Source: Mucilaginibacter arboris
GTDB lineage: Bacteria; Bacteroidota; Bacteroidia; Sphingobacteriales; Sphingobacteriaceae
Direction of reading: 5' to 3'
Assembly (NCBI RefSeq): GCF_009754915.1
Contig: NZ_WPIK01000003.1
Location: forward strand, 1-64,000
Length of the DNA: 64,000 bases
Shown here: in pieces, positions 34,653 through 43,170 of the stretch
Position numbering within the stretch: position 1 is the stretch's first letter
How the letters are laid out: each line of letters opens with the position of its first letter
The notes under the pieces: generated by a model
The model's input: the letters and a program-made list of their open reading frames with translations, nothing else
Told to the model about the DNA's origin: nothing
The model's database searches: none
Made by a program: the position numbers and the translations under genes

Positions 34653-35288
34653 TTACTGGTTAAAATTGATTGGTATCGTATAAGCTGTCCTTGTTAAAAT
34701 ACCACTTTGACTACCCGGTTGCCATTTCGGACTTGCTTTCAGAACTCTTATGGCTTCCTCATCAGCTTCTTTGCTTAATCCTTTTAAAACTCTGATTTCT
34801 GTTAAGGAGCCATCTTTTTCTACCACAAAAGAAGTTATCAATCTTCCTTTTATACCTTTAGGACAATCAAGATTTTTATGCAGATAAGCACCGAAGGCTT
34901 CTTCTCCTCCCGGAAACATAGGCAATTTTTCAACAACTCCAAAGCTTACAATATCATTATGTTGATTTGAGGCTGAATCTGACTGAACAACTTTTTGTGC
35001 CGATGCTTCTTTTATCCCCATAAAAACAGCAAATATGGCCGCAGCAGAAAGCCAGCGTTTCCAAAAAGTTTTTGGCGGGGAAGGAGCTAATTGAGATTGT
35101 TGAAACCTTCCGCAAACTTTAGTTGTACTGCTCATTAAATAAGCGGCAATTTCATCAGGAGTTTTATTGGTAAAATCAATAACTGTTTTCTGGCAGTTGT
35201 TGCAAAAACGTCCGTCTTTTACAACTATCATTTCTTCCCAGCTACGGTTACAGGTGAAGGTTAAACGGGCGATTGGCTGATTTTCCAT
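34653..35288 (-). CDS. TonB-like protein with N-terminal Cys motif
   Basis: A 211-residue protein. The N-terminal part has the Bacteroidota motif CNRSWEEM...GRFCNNCQKTVIDFTN...KVCGRF with regularly spaced cysteines (likely a metal- or redox-binding domain on the cytosolic side), then a hydrophobic segment (RWLSAAAIFAVFMGIKEASA), then a TonB C-terminal domain (KGIKGRLITSFVVEKDGSL, VLKASPKWQPG). It may supply energy to an outer membrane transporter or act as an anti-sigma-like sensor. Codons for KEASA at 35003-35014 are an exact 12-mer with the extended tail. Confidence 0.85.
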   Translation of the reverse strand: MENQPIARLTFTCNRSWEEMIVVKDGRFCNNCQKTVIDFTNKTPDEIAAYLMSSTTKVCGRFQQSQLAPSPPKTFWKRWLSAAAIFAVFMGIKEASAQKVVQSDSASNQHNDIVSFGVVEKLPMFPGGEEAFGAYLHKNLDCPKGIKGRLITSFVVEKDGSLTEIRVLKGLSKEADEEAIRVLKASPKWQPGSQSGILTRTAYTIPINFNQ

Positions 35289-35300
35289 AGCTTCTATATT

Positions 35301-35909
35301 TTATAAACTCGCTTCCTCAAAAACCTCCTCTAAATTCAGAACAAAACCCGGTAGAACGGGCGTAGTCACTTCATCACCTGAAGTTAAAACTTTAGAAGGA
35401 ATATATTTTCCTGCTTCATTCAAAGTGTATTTTAAAAACGATTGCGAAACAGGCCAAACAATCCAATATTCCTGAACGCCTGCTTCCTCGTAAATTTCGT
35501 ATTTGTTCCGGAGTTCTTTTTTGTTATTTCCGGGTGAAAGGATTTCTACAACAATATCCGGTGTGCCGATACAGCCGCGGTCATCCAACTTGCTTAAATC
35601 ACAAATCACAGAAATATCCGGTTGTAGAACAGTTGTAATGGTTTCATCAGAAGCGTTTTTTCTGGAAAACCGCACATCAAAAGGCGCTGAATAAACATGG
35701 CAAGGTTTCCGTTCTAAAAATATAGAGAACTTTTTAAAAAGTATTCCTGATAATCTTTGATGAAATCTGCCCGGCGCCGGTGTCATCTTAAATAATTTAC
35801 CTTTTAAAATTTCCAGGCGGTCTTCAAATGTCCATTGCAAATAATCCGCGTAGGTATACGTTTTATCAAAATCCAGGTCGCTTAATTGCATGGCAGGTAA
35901 TTTGTTCAA
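35301..35909 (-). CDS. Uma2 family (DUF820) restriction-endonuclease-like protein
   Basis: A 202-residue PDDEXK-fold protein. LEILKGKLFKMTPAPGRFHQ, PFDVRF, DISVICDLSKLDDRGCIGTPD, VVEILSPGNNKKELRNKYEIYEEAGVQEYWIVWP carry the conserved D...E-x-L catalytic pattern of Uma2/DUF820. These proteins are often multicopy and of unknown target. It lies 12 nt upstream of the TonB-like gene and may be cotranscribed, without clear functional link. Confidence 0.92.
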   Translation of the reverse strand: MNKLPAMQLSDLDFDKTYTYADYLQWTFEDRLEILKGKLFKMTPAPGRFHQRLSGILFKKFSIFLERKPCHVYSAPFDVRFSRKNASDETITTVLQPDISVICDLSKLDDRGCIGTPDIVVEILSPGNNKKELRNKYEIYEEAGVQEYWIVWPVSQSFLKYTLNEAGKYIPSKVLTSGDEVTTPVLPGFVLNLEEVFEEASL

Positions 35910-35948
35910 TCAAAAATAACATTAAAATTAGTAAAGTTTTGGTAGCTG

Positions 35949-35960
35949 ATGCTTCTTTTA
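35949..35960 (+). repeat. 12-mer repeat copy
   Basis: Exact copy with full tail CCACCTAAAAATCAG, 40 nt upstream of the Uma2 gene. Confidence 0.8.
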
Positions 35961-36046
35961 CCACCTAAAAATCAGTGTCTATTTTTGTTTGGGTGAAGCA
36001 ATTTCAGTAACACGCCTAATAGTGCAGTACTGTTTTGATAGGATAA

Positions 36047-36886
36047 CTAATCTCTCAAAAACTCCACACACTTTTCACAAACTTCCTTCAAAGCAGCAGG
36101 AAGCACATCCTCAAAATAAGGATGCGCAGAATTAAAAGTATGGTTAGCTTCCGGCACAATAACCAGTTCTGCATTTGGCTGCTTGTCTTTCAATTCCAAG
36201 GCATGGCTGATGTTTACTGTAGGGTCAGTATCTCCATGAACAATAAGCCAGGGTTGTTTAATTTCGGCAGCAGCTAAAAAAATATTTAAGCGTTTTTGAT
36301 TTTGGCCAAGATCATCCAGCAAGGTTGCTTTTACAGGCAATTGCTGGTTAGTGCGCGAATTGATGAAGTATTGTTTTCCGGTTAACCGCCATTGTGCTTC
36401 TGCCTCTTTTGGCCATAAGTTATGAAAATCTGCAACAGAAGCCCAGGTAATTAATTTTTTAACGCGTTCATCTTCAGCAGTTTTAATAATGCTGATGCCG
36501 CCGCCCTTGCTGTGCCCAATCAGGAATACTGTTTTTACCGGCAAAAAATTGGAACCGTTCGTTGCAAAATCAATTACCAATTTTAAATCTTCCAGTTGTT
36601 TAGAAAAAGTATTGTTGCTAAAGGCTTCCAGGTCAACAAAATCTAAAGGATGTTCTGGTGTTGTTCCGTTGTGTGAGAAGTTGAATTTCAAGAAACGGAA
36701 ACCATATTCTGCAAAGTACCGGGCCACTAAATTATGCGTTCCCCAGTCTTTAAACCCTTTAAAACCATGTGCAAAAATTACCAATGGTGCTTCCCGGTTG
36801 CGTATATCAAAAGTTAGATCGGCAAGCATATTTCTGCCGGAAGCGCCGGGAATTAAAAAAGTTTCTTGTTTGATGTAATCTGTCAT
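36047..36886 (-). CDS. alpha/beta hydrolase (dienelactone-hydrolase-like)
   Basis: A 279-residue hydrolase. IFAHGFKGFKDWG supplies the oxyanion region, VFLIGHSKGGG the nucleophile Ser in G-x-S-x-G, WLIVHGDTDPTVNISHA the Asp, and VPEANHTFNS the His. There is no signal peptide. Substrate unknown. A 12-mer copy begins 6 nt upstream of its ATG, so the repeat lies in the 5' untranslated region. Confidence 0.93.
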   Translation of the reverse strand: MTDYIKQETFLIPGASGRNMLADLTFDIRNREAPLVIFAHGFKGFKDWGTHNLVARYFAEYGFRFLKFNFSHNGTTPEHPLDFVDLEAFSNNTFSKQLEDLKLVIDFATNGSNFLPVKTVFLIGHSKGGGISIIKTAEDERVKKLITWASVADFHNLWPKEAEAQWRLTGKQYFINSRTNQQLPVKATLLDDLGQNQKRLNIFLAAAEIKQPWLIVHGDTDPTVNISHALELKDKQPNAELVIVPEANHTFNSAHPYFEDVLPAALKEVCEKCVEFLRD

Positions 36887-36891
36887 GTTGA

Positions 36892-36903
36892 ATGCTTCTT
36901 TTA
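36892..36903 (+). repeat. 12-mer repeat copy next to a start codon
   Basis: Its complement, AAAAGAAGCATTCAAC, directly precedes the hydrolase ATG at 36886 on the minus strand; tail TCGGGTAAAAATTTG. Confidence 0.8.
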
Positions 36904-36936
36904 TCGGGTAAAAATTTGTTTTTATGTTATTGTCAT

Positions 36937-37013
36937 CCTAAACTTGTTTCAGGATCCCTCATGCTGGACCATACAAAATGCTTTTCACGAGGGATACCGA
37001 AACGAGTTTAGTA
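36937..37013. repeat. intergenic palindrome (CCTAAACTTGTTTCAGG type)
   Basis: Positions 36937-36960 and 36989-37013 form an imperfect stem of about 24 bp (CCTAAACTTGTTTC pairs with GAAACGAGTTTAG). A 12-mer copy follows at 37028-37039. This is the widespread GTCATCCTGAAC... type of intergenic palindrome seen in many Bacteroidota. Confidence 0.75.
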
Positions 37014-37027
37014 TTACAGAAAAAACA

Positions 37028-37039
37028 ATGCTTCTTTTA
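37028..37039 (+). repeat. 12-mer repeat copy
   Basis: Exact copy 24 nt before the DoxX stop, with tail TCAACCTAAAATTG. Confidence 0.8.
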
Positions 37040-37063
37040 TCAACCTAAAATTGTTGTTTGATG

Positions 37064-37444
37064 TTAATCTTTCCGGTGCCAGTAAGCCCAGGCAATTAAA
37101 ATAGCTTGTAAAGGCAACCGGACCCAAGCACCTGTTTTGGTAACCGCTAAATTTCCAAGCATAAAAGGAGCAAGTTGGACCATGTAAATATGTGCCGGAA
37201 TAAAAGCAAGGAGCATTAAAATAATACCATAAACGGCGTATTTTCTGGTTGGTTTAAAAATCAGCATCAACCCAAAAAGGATCTCAAAAAAGCCGGCCAA
37301 TAAATTTAAAACTTTTGGAAGAGGAAGATATGGCGGTATCAGTTTTAAATAAGCTGCGGGATGAACGAAATGATTGCTTCCGGCCACGAGATACAAGGCA
37401 ATTAAAAGGATTAAACTGATTTTTTTAAAGCTTAACATAGGCAA
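37064..37444 (-). CDS. DoxX-family membrane protein
   Basis: A 126-residue protein with four predicted helices: residues 8-25, a second around 42-60 (LNLLAGFFEILFGLMLIF), a third around 70-88 (YGIILMLLAFIPAHIY) and one at the C-terminus. The sequence AGSNHFVHPAAYLKLIPPYLP near residue 22 is typical of DoxX/MauE proteins in Bacteroidota. Physiological role unclear. Monocistronic. Confidence 0.88.
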   Translation of the reverse strand: MPMLSFKKISLILLIALYLVAGSNHFVHPAAYLKLIPPYLPLPKVLNLLAGFFEILFGLMLIFKPTRKYAVYGIILMLLAFIPAHIYMVQLAPFMLGNLAVTKTGAWVRLPLQAILIAWAYWHRKD

Positions 37445-37599
37445 GCTTATAGATTTTGTGCAATAGGGAAATCAGTTAATTGTAAAAACCTTTATTTTTA
37501 CTACAATTTAAACCCATTCTAAATACATGTGTTTGACAAAGTGCTGACACATCAGCCACCTGCTGTTGCTTACTTTTGTCAGTCTTTAGAACAGCGGCC

Positions 37600-38826
37600 T
37601 TGAAGTATTTAAAAGTTATTGCCTTTACACACAAACAGATTGAACTGAAAGAACTCGGGAAACTGGTTATTTGTCAGGAAAATCTGACTGCCAAGTTACA
37701 AGAAGCTAAAGGGCATTTCCAAATACCGGAAATTTTTTATTTAGCCACCTGCAACCGTGTTGAATTTGTGATGGCTACATCGCAGGTAGTTGATAAAAAC
37801 TTTGCACGCGAATTTATTGGTTTTCTTAACATTGGCCTTTGTCCGCATTTTCTCGAAACCTTTATTTCCGGCGCTTCTATTTACGAAGAAAAGGAAGCTT
37901 TAAACCATTTATTGCGCACTTCCTGCTCGATGGAAAGTTTGGTAGTTGGCGAAAAGGAGATTTTGGCCCAAATGCGTAAAGCTTATGAATGCTGCCGTTC
38001 GGCGCACTTAACCGGAGATTATTTGCGATTGGTGATGAACCATGTTGTAAAAGCGGCTAAAGAAGTTTATACCGATACCAATATTTCCCGCAACCCAATC
38101 TCTGTGGTTTCTTTGGCTTACCGAAAATTACGGGAACTTGCTTTAACATCGAACGCACGAATACTAATTATTGGCGCAGGCGAAACCAACAAAAATATTT
38201 CCAAGTATCTGCAAAAGCACAAGTATTCCAACTTTGCTGTTTTTAACCGTACAAAATCTAAGGCAGAAGCCCTGGCCGCCGAACTGAAGGGAAAAGCTTA
38301 TGATTTGGCAGATCTGGCCAACTATCAGGAAGGTTTCGATGTGATCATTACCTGTACTTCTTCAGTCGAGCCGATCATCACCAAAGAAATCTATAAAACA
38401 TTGTTAAACGGCGAAACAAACCGTAAAACAATTGTTGACTTGGCCATTCCGAATGATACTACTGCCGAAGTAATTGAGCAGTTTCCGGTCAATTATATTG
38501 AAGTGCATACGCTGAACGAGCTTTCTAAAAGCAATTTGCAGGAACGCTGCCAGGAATTGATCCATGCAGAAAAAATTATCGAACAAAACATCATCGAATT
38601 TATTCCGGTTTTAAAACAACGCCGTATAGAACTGGCGATGCGCGCGGTGCCGGAAAAAATTAAGGAAATACGCAAAAGAGCGGTTGATTCTGTTTTTGCA
38701 GATGAAATTCGATCTATGGACGATCAATCCCGCGAGGTGCTGGAAAAGATTATCAATTACATGGAGAAAAAATACATCAGCGTACCCATGCGGATGGCCA
38801 AAGAAATCATGTTAAGCGACAACTGA
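37600..38826 (+). CDS. hemA: glutamyl-tRNA reductase
   Basis: About 408 residues. The best start is TTG at 37600 (KYLKVIAFTHKQ), rather than the TTG at 37576 that would add 8 residues. Signatures are TCNRVEF with the catalytic Cys, GEKEILAQMRKAYE, and the NADPH-binding segment ARILIIGAGETNKNI, then a C-terminal dimer helix. It converts glutamyl-tRNA-Glu to glutamate-1-semialdehyde, the first step of the C5 route to tetrapyrroles. It is the first gene of a plus-strand heme cluster (hemA, hemCD, hemB, hemL, hemE, hemJ), so its regulation probably sets flux through the pathway. Confidence 0.96.
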   Translation: MKYLKVIAFTHKQIELKELGKLVICQENLTAKLQEAKGHFQIPEIFYLATCNRVEFVMATSQVVDKNFAREFIGFLNIGLCPHFLETFISGASIYEEKEALNHLLRTSCSMESLVVGEKEILAQMRKAYECCRSAHLTGDYLRLVMNHVVKAAKEVYTDTNISRNPISVVSLAYRKLRELALTSNARILIIGAGETNKNISKYLQKHKYSNFAVFNRTKSKAEALAAELKGKAYDLADLANYQEGFDVIITCTSSVEPIITKEIYKTLLNGETNRKTIVDLAIPNDTTAEVIEQFPVNYIEVHTLNELSKSNLQERCQELIHAEKIIEQNIIEFIPVLKQRRIELAMRAVPEKIKEIRKRAVDSVFADEIRSMDDQSREVLEKIINYMEKKYISVPMRMAKEIMLSDN

Positions 38827-38846
38827 TTTCGCCCGGCTTTTTGCTG

Positions 38847-38858
38847 ATGCTTCTTTTA
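38847..38858 (+). repeat. 12-mer repeat copy
   Basis: Exact copy 21 nt after the hemA stop, tail TCGTCAGAAAATTT. It is the last copy before a gap without copies that reaches 44541. Confidence 0.8.
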
Positions 38859-38944
38859 TCGTCAGAAAATTTCCATTTCTACAGATAAGTCCCCGTAGTT
38901 TTTCTTAAAAAACTAACTTTGCGCTATATTCAAAAAGCAAAACC

Positions 38945-40525
38945 TTGAACAGAAAAATTACTATAGGAACACGCGGTAGCGATTTAGCTTTATGGCAGGC
39001 TAACTTTGTTAAAGACCGGTTAGCCGAAATAAACGTTCTGGCAGAGCTTAAAATCATCAAAACACAAGGCGACCGTATTTTAAACCTCAGCTTTGATAAG
39101 CTGGAAGGAAAAGGTTTTTTTACCAAAGAGCTGGAAGAAGAACTGCTGGCCGGAACAATCGATCTGGCTGTACATTCGCATAAAGACTTGCCTACCGAAA
39201 ACCCGTCCGGATTAATTATTGCTGCCGTTTCTAAACGGGAAGACCCATCAGAGCTGTTGCTGATCCTGAAGGATTGCGTGGATGTTAAGCAAAAGCTTTC
39301 GGTAAAATTTGGTGCTTTGGTTGGCACTTCTTCCAATCGTCGTAAAGCCCAGTTGTTGGCTGTTCGTCCTGATTTGGAAATTGCAGAATTACGAGGCAAT
39401 GTGCCAACCCGCATCAACAAACTCCGACATGAAGAATACGATGCGATTATGCTGGCAAAAGCTGGTATTGTAAGGCTTGGTTTGGATATGAGCGAGTTTT
39501 ATGTAGAAGATTTAGGACCGACAGAATTTATCCCGGCACCGGCACAAGGTGTTTTGGCCATTCAAATCCGCGAAAACGATAAAGAACTTTTTGATGTATT
39601 GCAAAACCTGCACCATCCGGAAGTTGCCGAAGCTTTAGCCGTTGAACGTAAAGTTTTGCGTTTATTTGGCGGCGGCTGCCATTTGCCTTTAGGTTGTTAC
39701 TGCCGAAAGGAAGATGATCAGTTCCAGGTTTTTACCTCTAAAGCTACCGAAGGCGAAAAAATACCTGACCGCTATTTTACACAAGCACCAACAATTGAAG
39801 GCTTGCCAGAAAAAGTGGTAGCTAAATTTAATAAGGAGCGAAAGCTTCCGGCTACTGTTTTTATATCCAGGGATTTATCGGCACAAAGTTATTTCCGCAG
39901 GGCGATAGAAAAAAATGGTGTACAGATAGAAGCACGTTCTTTAATCCGTACCGTTCCGGTAATTACCAAGCTTGATCCTTATATTTTAAGAAATGTTGAC
40001 TGGGTATTTTTCACCAGTAAAAACGGTGTCGAATACTTTTTTAACCTGCAACCGCAATTGCCTAAAAAAGTAAAATTCGGTGTGATGGGAAGTGGTTCTG
40101 AAAATGCTTTGCGTTCGTTTGGCTACCGGGCAGATTATGTTGGCGAAAGTGTGGACAGCGCAGATGTTGGGGCTGAATTTGCAAAACTGGCTAACGGTTG
40201 TACCATCTTGTTTCCGGCAACCGAAGAACCAATGCGAAGCATTCATCAGGCTTTATCTGCAGGAACAAAAAAAATTGATTTGCCTGTTTACGAAACCGTA
40301 CTGGAAGAAAATGCAGAAGCATCAGCAGCAGAAGTACTGATTTTTACCAGTCCTTCTAACGTTGAAGCTTATTTTGCCGATAATCTATTAGACATTGGAC
40401 AACAGGTAATTGCCATCGGTAAATCAACCGGAAAAAAACTGGATGAAATTGGCGTAAAGTACACGTTGCCTTTTTCTCCGGATGAAATTGGTTTGGCAGA
40501 AGCTGTTTTTGGTTTGGAAGTTTGA
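38945..40525 (+). CDS. hemC-hemD: hydroxymethylbilane synthase fused to uroporphyrinogen-III synthase
   Basis: A 526-residue fusion. Residues 1 to about 295 are HemC: KITIGTRGSDLALWQANFV, HSHKDLPTE, GTSSNRRKAQLLAVRPD, and FGGGCHLPLGC with the dipyrromethane-binding Cys at residue 245. From about 300 to the end is HemD: TVFISRDLSAQSYFRRA, WVFFTSKNGVEYFF, FTSPSNVEAYF and VIAIGKSTGKKL. One chain would turn four porphobilinogen molecules into hydroxymethylbilane and then ring-close it to uroporphyrinogen III, channelling an unstable intermediate. The start is TTG (38945). The gene is 118 nt after hemA on the same strand. Confidence 0.93.
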   Translation: MNRKITIGTRGSDLALWQANFVKDRLAEINVLAELKIIKTQGDRILNLSFDKLEGKGFFTKELEEELLAGTIDLAVHSHKDLPTENPSGLIIAAVSKREDPSELLLILKDCVDVKQKLSVKFGALVGTSSNRRKAQLLAVRPDLEIAELRGNVPTRINKLRHEEYDAIMLAKAGIVRLGLDMSEFYVEDLGPTEFIPAPAQGVLAIQIRENDKELFDVLQNLHHPEVAEALAVERKVLRLFGGGCHLPLGCYCRKEDDQFQVFTSKATEGEKIPDRYFTQAPTIEGLPEKVVAKFNKERKLPATVFISRDLSAQSYFRRAIEKNGVQIEARSLIRTVPVITKLDPYILRNVDWVFFTSKNGVEYFFNLQPQLPKKVKFGVMGSGSENALRSFGYRADYVGESVDSADVGAEFAKLANGCTILFPATEEPMRSIHQALSAGTKKIDLPVYETVLEENAEASAAEVLIFTSPSNVEAYFADNLLDIGQQVIAIGKSTGKKLDEIGVKYTLPFSPDEIGLAEAVFGLEV

Positions 40526-40574
40526 GGTATTTCAGGACGACCATTAACAGGCGGTATAACCTTAAACAATAAAA

Positions 40575-41018
40575 ATGATGAAAATAGAAATTCCAAATTG
40601 GCTCATAATACTTGGGGCAATTGGACAAATGTTTACAGCAATAATTTATCCTTACATAAGGCACGTAGTGTTTGACTGGTATAACGATATAAAGAAATTA
40701 AAACCATTGAATCAAGAAATTGCAAAAACTTACGGTCGCTATATTCAAGGACTAAATTTTTCCTTTGGACTAATTTCAATTTTATTTACAGAGGATTTAA
40801 AAAATCATACTGGTTTAGCGGTTGCTTTAACCGGACTTATTGCAGCTTACTGGACAGGAAAAGTAATTACACAATTTTCATATTACCCGATGTATGAGAT
40901 TCCAAAGAAAGTAATTTTCAAAATTGGGGAAATTTTAATGAATACATTATTCGTTTCGTTTTCATTAATATTCATTTGGCTTTTTGTTTCAAATCTTTTA
41001 GGTTATTTAGGCAAGTAA
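40575..41018 (+). CDS. four-helix membrane protein, unknown
   Basis: A 147-residue membrane protein with helices near 8-26, 59-74, 79-95 and 117-142. No family is recognised. It is more AT-rich than hemC/D and hemB and overlaps the next gene by TAATG, so the two are translationally coupled. Both genes interrupt the otherwise coherent heme cluster and look like later insertions. Confidence 0.6.
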   Translation: MMKIEIPNWLIILGAIGQMFTAIIYPYIRHVVFDWYNDIKKLKPLNQEIAKTYGRYIQGLNFSFGLISILFTEDLKNHTGLAVALTGLIAAYWTGKVITQFSYYPMYEIPKKVIFKIGEILMNTLFVSFSLIFIWLFVSNLLGYLGK

Positions 41019-41911
41019 TGACAAACAGAAAAATAATTTTAGGAGGTGGTACAGGCTTTGTTGGCAAGTATTTAACAGAAAAGTTTACAGATTTAGGTTA
41101 TAAAGTAATTATAATTTCACGACAAAAAGATAATATCAAATGGCAAGACACCAAAGCTATTATAGAAGCTATTGACAATTCAGAGTTAGTTATAAACCTT
41201 GCGGGAAAATCTGTCGACTGTCGCTACAATGATAAGAACAAAGAAGAAATTTTAATATCGAGAACCGAAACTACCAAAGCACTTGGAGAAGCAATTTTAC
41301 AATGCAGCAATCCTCCTGAACTTTGGATAAATTCAAGCACAGCAACCATCTATCGACACGCTGAAGACCGGCCAATGACAGAAAGCGAAGGGGAAATTGG
41401 AAGCGGATTTTCTGTTAATGTTGCGACAGGTTGGGAAAAGGCATTTTTTGATTTTAAATTACCAAAGACAAGGCAGGTTGCTTTACGAATGGCAATTGTG
41501 TTAGGGAAAAACGGTGGAGTAATGACACCATTTATTAATCTTGTTCGTTTTGGTTTAGGCGGACAACAAGGAAATGGAAAGCAAATGTTTAGTTGGATAC
41601 ACATCGCTGACTTGTTCAACATCATAACTTATTTACAAACCCATAAAGAATTGGCTGGAGTTTATAATTGTTCATCACCTAATCCTGTTGACAACAAAAC
41701 CCTAATGAAAATATTCAGACAGACAATGAATATAAAAATTGGTTTGCCCTCTCCAAAATTATTCCTTGAAATCGGTGCAGTATTTATTAAGACAGAAACA
41801 GAACTAATATTAAAAAGCCGTTGGGTACTTCCTGAAAGACTTTTAGATGCTGGTTATAATTTTAAATATGCAACAATTGACAAAGCATTGAAAAATATTT
41901 TAGATAAGTAA
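41018..41911 (+). CDS. TIGR01777-type NAD-dependent epimerase/SDR protein
   Basis: About 297 residues; the start is ATG at 41018, overlapping the stop of the upstream membrane gene. The Rossmann motif GGGTGFVGKYL is at the N-terminus, followed by LVINLAGKSVDCRY, the AsnSer strand WINSSTATIY with YRH (catalytic-like Tyr), and the family's LGKNGGVMTPFI and FSWIHIADLF. The C-terminal segment LPSPKLFLEIGAVFIKTETEL is the DUF1731-type tail of the YfcH/TIGR01777 group. Substrate unknown. It is cotranscribed with the membrane protein and is not a heme enzyme. Confidence 0.9.
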   Translation: MTNRKIILGGGTGFVGKYLTEKFTDLGYKVIIISRQKDNIKWQDTKAIIEAIDNSELVINLAGKSVDCRYNDKNKEEILISRTETTKALGEAILQCSNPPELWINSSTATIYRHAEDRPMTESEGEIGSGFSVNVATGWEKAFFDFKLPKTRQVALRMAIVLGKNGGVMTPFINLVRFGLGGQQGNGKQMFSWIHIADLFNIITYLQTHKELAGVYNCSSPNPVDNKTLMKIFRQTMNIKIGLPSPKLFLEIGAVFIKTETELILKSRWVLPERLLDAGYNFKYATIDKALKNILDK

Positions 41912-42114
41912 CAGGACTTCTTAAATATACGCAATAATATGAGTAGTTAGCTAATAACAATCAGCTTTCAGTCAATAGCAGACTACTTTTAAAAACTATG
42001 GTTTTGTAAATGATTCGTCATAAATATACGAGAACTCTAATAATCAAATGTTGTTGGTTCCAAGCATTCGTTTATAATACCAACTGTTTTTAGCTAATAA
42101 TTACCAATAAAGAT

Positions 42115-43086
42115 ATGTTACAGAGGCCAAGAAGAAACCGGAAATCAGAAGTGATCCGGCAAATGGTTCAGGAAACGGTTTTACAACCGGCTAACCTGAT
42201 TTTTCCATTATTTATTGTAGATGGAAATGCGCAGAAAACAGAAGTTAATTCGATGCCGGGCATTTTCCGTCATTCTATTGATAATTTGCTGCGCGAAGTA
42301 GAAAGTTGCGCTAAATTAGGTTTAAAAGCTTTCGACCTTTTTCCCAATATTGAAGAATCTTTAAAAGATAAATATGCCACAGAAAGTTACCGCGAAAACA
42401 GCTTGTATTTAAGGGCGATAAAAGAAGTAAAGCAACATTTCCCTGAAGTATGTGTGGTTACAGATGTTGCGATGGACCCTTACAGTTCTGACGGGCACGA
42501 CGGTATTGTAGAAAACGGAGAGATTTTAAACGATGAAACACTCGAAGTTTTAGGTAAAATGGCTTTGGCACATGCGCAGGCCGGAGCAGATATTATTGCA
42601 CCATCGGATATGATGGACGGGCGCGTAGCTTACATTCGCAAAGTGTTGGATGAAAATAAATTTACCAATGTTTCCATCATGTCTTATGCAGCTAAGTACG
42701 CAAGCGCCTTTTACGGGCCGTTTCGCGATGCTTTAAAATCTGCCCCAAAACATGGCGATAAAAAGAGCTACCAGATGAACCCGGCCAATCAAAAAGAAGC
42801 ATTAATTGAAGCGCGTTTGGATGAGGAAGAAGGTGCAGATTTTTTAATGGTAAAACCTGCATTGCCTTATTTGGACGTGATCAAATTATTGCACGATAAT
42901 TTTGAATTGCCCATTGCGGCTTATAACGTAAGCGGAGAATATGCCATGATCAAAGCAGCAGTACAAAAAGGCTGGCTGGACGAGCGACGGTCTATTATGG
43001 AGGTTTTATTAGGTATTCGCCGCGCCGGTGCAACTGCCATTTTAACGTACCACGCTAAAGAAGTGCTGGAAAAAGGGTGGTTGTAG
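42115..43086 (+). CDS. hemB: delta-aminolevulinic acid dehydratase (porphobilinogen synthase), Asp-type
   Basis: A 323-residue TIM-barrel enzyme that condenses two 5-aminolevulinate molecules to porphobilinogen. The Schiff-base lysines are in SYAAKYASAFYGPFR and FLMVKPALPYLD. The metal region reads DVAMDPYSSDGHDG, with Asp where Zn-dependent enzymes have a Cys triad, so this belongs to the Mg-dependent class without the Zn site. The N-terminus RPRRNRKSEVIRQM is the usual active-site-lid arm. It is downstream of hemC/D but separated from it by two non-heme genes. Confidence 0.96.
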   Translation: MLQRPRRNRKSEVIRQMVQETVLQPANLIFPLFIVDGNAQKTEVNSMPGIFRHSIDNLLREVESCAKLGLKAFDLFPNIEESLKDKYATESYRENSLYLRAIKEVKQHFPEVCVVTDVAMDPYSSDGHDGIVENGEILNDETLEVLGKMALAHAQAGADIIAPSDMMDGRVAYIRKVLDENKFTNVSIMSYAAKYASAFYGPFRDALKSAPKHGDKKSYQMNPANQKEALIEARLDEEEGADFLMVKPALPYLDVIKLLHDNFELPIAAYNVSGEYAMIKAAVQKGWLDERRSIMEVLLGIRRAGATAILTYHAKEVLEKGWL

Positions 43087-43170
43087 AAGAGGAAAAAGGT
43101 GAAAGGATAAAGGAAAAAAGGCTTTCCGGAGACAGAAACTGGCAACGGATAACAGGCAACAGAAAAGAAA

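Noticed and set aside
38905-39420. 171-codon minus-strand frame opposite hemC
   Set aside because: Antisense shadow of HemC motifs, no start context and no known protein.
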